This document shows, piece after piece, positions 60,267 through 64,000 of a stretch of 64,000 bases of DNA; position 1 is the stretch's first letter; every line of letters starts with the position of its first letter. Below the pieces are notes generated by a model that was given only the letters and a program-made list of their open reading frames with translations, searched no databases and was not told where the DNA came from. Source of the DNA: Ailanthus altissimus (Eukaryota; Streptophyta; Magnoliopsida; Sapindales; Simaroubaceae); assembly GCA_946807835.1 (NCBI GenBank), contig OX327699.1:4953001-5017000 (forward strand), written 5' to 3'. Both the position numbers and the translations under genes were made by a program.

Positions 60267-62499
60267 GAACCTGTTAGGGGTTTTATGGCCCTATCGTTTT
60301 ATGCATCGAGTATGCCCCTTTTATAAATAGGCAGATTGTGTTTTCCCCCACGCAGCTTTAAGTTAATTGGCCCTTGACTTCTACAGCTTTAATAATATGG
60401 TATAAATGGGCCACAAACGTCGGTGTAGGAATAGTGTGATGCAATAGTAAAAATAGTAACTGCTAGGTATACAAAGTTGTGGTATATATTTTATATTTCA
60501 ATTTACAAGTCACTAATTAATGATAACTATTTGTCAGATAGTTGTTAATTTTTTAATTTTTATTAATATGATAATTATACAATACTTAATAATGATAAAT
60601 ACATCAAACGTCAATTAATTTAGATATATAATTTGTATCTTAACTATGTACTCATAACATTATTAAAATTAATATATACAAAGTTAAATCGCAATAAATT
60701 TTAGTCTCAAAATTAGAAAAAAGGTAGATTTCCCTAAATTTTATAGAGAAATATTTAATCTATTTAAGACATAGATTTTAAGTTACACTATAACAATACA
60801 ATTTTAATATATTAAGAAAATTATCTGATTGTAAATATTAGTAGACTTATGATATAATATTTTTTAATAAAAAAAGATTTCTTACTTATCTTTAATGATT
60901 TTTTTAATTCTCAATAATTAATCTCAAATGCAGTTCCTAAAATCTCGCATGAAGCAAACAAAACAACCAACCACCATAAAAAAAAAAAAAAACTAGAAAA
61001 CAAGAACCCAACTTGCAAAATCAATCATTTGATAGCCTAAATTAGGTGAAGAAAATAAAAATTACTTTTAATCATTGAACTCAAACCCCCAAAAATCAGA
61101 CATTCCACCACCGAGTACTTGAACTAAAACCTAAAAGTGACAACGTGACATACACTTCATCGACTCCTTATGCTCACATCACATGCCATGTCTAACAAAA
61201 AAATGATGTTAGATTTGGTATTACATGTGACAATTTTAAAAATATTAGTTCATTACAAGCTTATAAATTAAACCATCCATTGATGCTTTGCTTGGAGTTG
61301 GTTTGCACTACAAGCTTAAAAAATGACAGAAAATGATCTTATAATTGAATTAAACGACGTATGAGCTAAGACAAGTTAGATCTTTTTCATCAACGTTGTT
61401 TGATTACGATCATAAACACAATTAATTATTCACTCTTATTCTCTTAATTAATCATCATTATTTCAATTTATCTTTACTTTGTTTCAATGCTGACAGATAA
61501 TTAAAATTAAGGTCGAGACAATATACATGCAATTGTTTATAATTCTTGACATGTGCATATGGAGCTTTAAGATTAGAAGAGATACCCCAAAATAATTATG
61601 GTCATCATTTGGTATTCCAATTTATCTTAATTCATAATTCAATGTATAATATTATATAGCACCTCTCAACTTGGCCATAACACGTCATTCATATAATTGG
61701 AATTCTTAATTTCATGTTTGTACAATTTAATTAATTATTGTTTTTTATTTCCACTACCATCAATCAAGCAAATTTTTTTTCTATTAATTTCTGGTTGTTA
61801 TGATACCAAGTGTCTCCTGCCCTAAGTTGTAAGGATATAGGTTTTAATTGCATTTTGATTTTAGCTAATGATTTTGTGGACGTAGGTTTAAAAATGTATA
61901 TAATGGGTTTATTTGAGTTTTTTCATTTATCCATTAGTCCAGATTTAATTGGGTATTTTAGTCTATATTATATGCTTATTAACATAAGAAGTTTTATGTG
62001 ATTAGAATTCTTATCTTTTTGAAATTAAGATTAGTATAGAATTTTGAGAAACTCATATAAAGACTTGATTTTTTATTGTAAATGATCCATCATTCAACTT
62101 AATAATACACAATATAAAATTTTCTTTCAATTTAACTTTTTCTTATTTCTTGTTTTTAACCTAGGATCCCAAATCCTTGCCTCTTAATCATTATAGCTTT
62201 ATTATTGAATCTCTTGTTCTTCGCGAAGTATCTTAGATTCTACAATATGCTTACTATATTTGCCGCCCAAGTTTATTTAAATCTCACTAGCTATAAGTTA
62301 AATTTGACTTTGCTTTATTTGATAAAACCCTACTTCAGTTCTTCGTAAATTTAAGGTGATTCGATGTTCTAGCAAGACATTGAAAATACATGAATCTAGT
62401 CTCTAATTTTTATCTGCAAACATCTTTTTAGCACACCTAATGGGGCCATTATATGCCAGTAGTAACTAGATCGATGATAAAAAATTCAAAGATTAACAT
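60267..62499. other. AT-rich spacer without recognised gene
   Basis: A weak foldback (~60465-60650, ends GTATACAAAGTTG and AACTATGTAC) may be a MITE. The rest has no ORF with family resemblance; the 63-residue frame at 61810-62001 is AT-rich and uninformative. Confidence 0.4.
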
Positions 62500-64000
62500 C
62501 AACACTGGGAAGACCACCGTAGAAACCTTTGGTTTAGCAAAGAAGGGTAAGGAGTCGACCATGACTCGTGTCAGAGACCTATTGATCGTGACTCTTTAGG
62601 CAAAATGAATGTGCAGAATCATGAGGAAGAACCATTTAGTCGACAGTTGGATGATATTCCAAGATAAGTTACACTACAGCCACAGCTGATATTCAAGGGT
62701 TGGTTTCCTAAATTTCTTTAAAGAATCAATAGCTTGATATAATGCTCACAAATCAAATAGTCGCAGTATTTCGACTGTTGATAGAAAACAATCAAAATAT
62801 CAGCAGAAGTATTCTAAAAAATTGGAGTTTATGAAACAAAACCAAACTAAGCTCACAACCCTTCTTCAAACCAGCCTAATCCTAAACTCTATGAGCTTCG
62901 CATGCATCAAAACTACTGATAAGTTGACCTACAATATGGTTCAGTTAGTATCCTAAGGTGACCTGAGAGGGTTGAATATATAAACTTACAGGCCCAATAA
63001 GGCTAGCATGGACAATTTTTTAGTTATGATCTAACTAGAAACATGATCAATTTACAGAGCTTATACCAACTAGCTTAATAAGCACAATAATAATTAGGCC
63101 AGACTCCATCTAGGCCCATATAGTTTGGTTCTATAAAGCCATAAGGACTAACCAGCTATGATGGTACTGAAATTGACAGGAGTATGCTGGCCGAGGCTCT
63201 ACAGAATATAGGAGTTGATCTAAAGCTAATGGCATCCCCATCATATAGAAAGCCATATCCCAAAGTATAGATTCAATCTTTTCCTTTCTAAAGGGTATAA
63301 AATCTCCAAATTCTTTTTATTTTCAAAAGAAGAGAACATCACAACATTCGGGCACATTTCTAGATTCATCGTGTAATGTAGAGAGGTTAGCTCATCTTTT
63401 TTTTGGAAGCTATGGTTGTTTGGCAATTTGTTGACAAAGATGGGTTTCACCTGGTATACCAACCTCGTACTAATGTCGATCTCCAACTAGAAAAAGATAG
63501 AAGATAAATTCCACCCTGAATTTTATTGCCCACCACTAGAAGTGACATTGGCCGACTTGGCTAGGGTAATGCTGAAGCCTAGTGAATTAGTATCCAAGTA
63601 TATAAGCTAATTCAGGAAACTAAGGTCATGATGTCAAGCATAAATCACTGAGGCTAATTGAATGCCAATAGTGGTGAGAGGAATGTCATTTGCAATGAGG
63701 AAATATTTTGAAGGACATCGATTCAGGGATCTATATGAGTTGGCTACTATAATGGGCAGTTATGAGAGGCTTTTGATGGAAAGAGACCAGAAATGATGTC
63801 TTCTAAGGGGACATACTATAAGAACCAGCCCAAAGTAGTATCCATACAAATAGAGTTAAAGAACAACTTAGAGGACTCTAATTCAAATAATAAGGGCTGT
63901 TTGGCTGAGGTAGTAAAAGGAGATCTATATGAATGTCCTGTCCTTAAAAAGCTAACTTCCAATAAAGAAAATAAGAAGTTCAGCAAGAATACTCAGATAG
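62500..64000 (+). pseudogene. Gypsy-type gag relic 3, runs off right edge
   Basis: Plus strand, in shifting frames: YRKPYPKV and FPFLKGIKSPN (63240-63310), KKREHHNIRAHF, DKFHPEFYCPPLEVTLADLA, VMLKPSELVSKYIS, then VVRGMSFAMRKYFEGHRFRD and LYELATIMGSYERLLMERDQ (to ~63790). The order and motifs fit a Ty3/gypsy capsid (the F-H-P-E-F-Y, E-V-S/T-x-A-D-L and F-R-D-L-x-E-L pattern). Multiple stops and frameshifts. Zinc knuckle and pol were not seen before the window ends. Confidence 0.65.

Noticed and set aside
61810..62001. 63-codon ORF with hydrophobic stretches
   Set aside because: Isolated, AT-rich, no homologue or neighbouring exon; chance frame.

Overview
This is a plant nuclear window, almost certainly eudicot. 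It is AT-rich, its genes have spliceosomal introns, and it is full of Ty3/gypsy and other retroelement debris. Nothing bacterial, viral or organellar was seen. The species could not be named from sequence alone.

Three convincing protein-coding genes are present. (1) 5896-6432 (+) encodes a small, probably mitochondrial protein of unknown function with a conserved acidic coiled-coil C-terminus. (2) 11904-15481 (-) encodes a complete LRR receptor kinase of the RGI5 / At1g34110 type (subfamily XI). It has two exons joined by a GC-AG intron and 1088 residues. (3) 29413-33890 (-) encodes a chloroplast S1-domain RNA-binding protein of the RLSB / PDE338 type, with eight exons and 515 residues. Both multi-exon models join in frame throughout and agree with remembered family sequences.

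The rest is repeats. At the left end, a decayed Ulp1-protease-type transposon (DUF1985 domain plus linker, minus strand) is split by a 2.78-kb solo LTR. From 16.4 to 29.4 kb there is gene-free, very AT-rich DNA with MITE-like foldbacks, microsatellites and a 0.5-kb palindrome with a GC-rich loop. A 1.6-kb tandem duplication (34.07-37.35 kb) lies directly upstream of the RLSB-like gene. From 37.4 to 47.2 kb is a nest of insertions. An older unclassified retroelement (here 'family R', minus strand) has been hit by two long solo LTRs, a 582-bp SINE-like foldback and, at its edge, a probable LINE end. An Athila-type solo LTR lies just beyond it. A second family R copy at 50.9-52.8 kb (plus strand) still shows the unoccupied target sites.

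From 49 to 64 kb there are four decayed gypsy gag relics (one clearly Athila-type), another solo LTR of the first family, and a 1.1-kb copia-like LTR lying between two ~205-bp direct repeats. Five solo LTRs in the window have perfect 5-bp target-site duplications: CTCTG, TTCTG, CAATT, GAGAC and TTAGC. No reverse transcriptase, integrase or RNase H remnant was recognised. The history is therefore insertion followed by heavy LTR-LTR recombination and deletion. I found no undescribed functional system. The most notable items are the SINE-like foldback, the GC-AG intron, and the nested insertions with preserved empty sites.
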